DNA from: Planctomycetota bacterium
GTDB taxonomy: Bacteria; Planctomycetota; Phycisphaerae; Tepidisphaerales; Tepidisphaeraceae
Direction: 5' to 3'
DNA length: 5,516 bases
NCBI GenBank assembly: GCA_029777755.1
Contig: JAKORQ010000220.1
Span: forward strand, 1-5,516
How positions within the stretch are numbered: the first letter of the stretch is position 1; each line of letters opens with the position of its first letter. Below the pieces are notes generated by a model. It did not search any database, had not been told where the DNA came from, and saw nothing but the letters and a program-made list of their open reading frames with translations. Made by a program: the position numbers and the translations under genes. Below are positions 5,363 to 5,516 of the stretch, piece after piece.

Positions 5363-5516
5363 ATGAGCAAGCCTTACGGGCATTTTTCCCCCGACAACAA
5401 GGAATTCATCATCACCGACCCGCTCTCTCCGCCGCGGGCGCAAATCAACTTCCTCTGGAACGACACCATCATCTCCGGCCTGAACCAGTTCGGCAGCGGC
5501 GATGGCGTCTTTAACA
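5363..5516 (+). CDS. GH94-like glycoside phosphorylase, N-terminus only
   Basis: Only 51 codons are in the window before the right edge. The visible start MSKPYGHFSPDNKEFIITD, then PRAQINFLWNDTIISGLNQF and GSGDGVFN, resembles the N-terminal beta-sandwich of family GH94 phosphorylases (cellobiose, chitobiose or related), whose members open with YG-F-D--N-EYVIT-P--P-PWINYL. Such cytoplasmic enzymes cleave beta-linked disaccharides with phosphate to give a sugar 1-phosphate. The catalytic Asp and the sugar-specificity residues lie outside the window, so the substrate cannot be told. There is no signal peptide, in line with a cytoplasmic enzyme. The start is supported by AAAGGA 9 bases upstream. 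A carbohydrate-modifying GH36/GH94-type protein of another specificity is the main alternative. Confidence 0.65.
   Translation, partial: MSKPYGHFSPDNKEFIITDPLSPPRAQINFLWNDTIISGLNQFGSGDGVFN

Overview
The window is GC-rich bacterial chromosome, compactly coded on both strands, with five genes and no tRNA, rRNA, CRISPR array or intact transposase. The organism makes an outer membrane, because the left end carries the LPS-transport barrel protein LptD. I suspect Planctomycetota (possibly Phycisphaerae) or a relative, from the look of the ketol-acid reductoisomerase, the GH94-type phosphorylase and the intergenic repeat, but this is a tentative inference: there is no marker gene here.

Layout: (1) 1-1700, minus strand: 5' part of lptD, running off the left edge, with a TTG start, a clear signal peptide and its own promoter. 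(2) 1701-1874: ilvC terminator hairpin, then the lptD promoter and leader. (3) 1875-2894, minus: ilvC, ketol-acid reductoisomerase of branched-chain amino acid synthesis. (4) 2895-3050: divergent control region with a TTGCA/TGCAA palindrome, a second degenerate copy about 31 bp away, and promoter-like boxes facing both ways. (5) 3051-3938, plus: a LysR-type regulator closely resembling enterobacterial IlvY. (6) 3939-4134: convergent intergenic region carrying a REP/MITE-like element bounded by a perfect 13-bp inverted repeat. (7) 4135-5244, minus: mnmA, tRNA 2-thiouridine synthase. (8) 5245-5362: divergent promoter region. (9) 5363-end, plus: start of a GH94-like glycoside phosphorylase, cut by the right edge.

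The one functional unit that can be read directly is the ilvY-ilvC divergon: the regulator and the enzyme it would control share 156 bp, with operator-like palindromes placed to repress ilvY and activate ilvC, as in E. coli. Here ilvY also looks leaderless. The other genes (envelope biogenesis, tRNA modification, sugar phosphorolysis) are unrelated neighbours with separate promoters. I do not see a wholly new system. The points most worth a second look are the ilvY-ilvC control region, the inverted-repeat element, the missing N-terminal cysteines of LptD and the unusual cofactor loop of IlvC.
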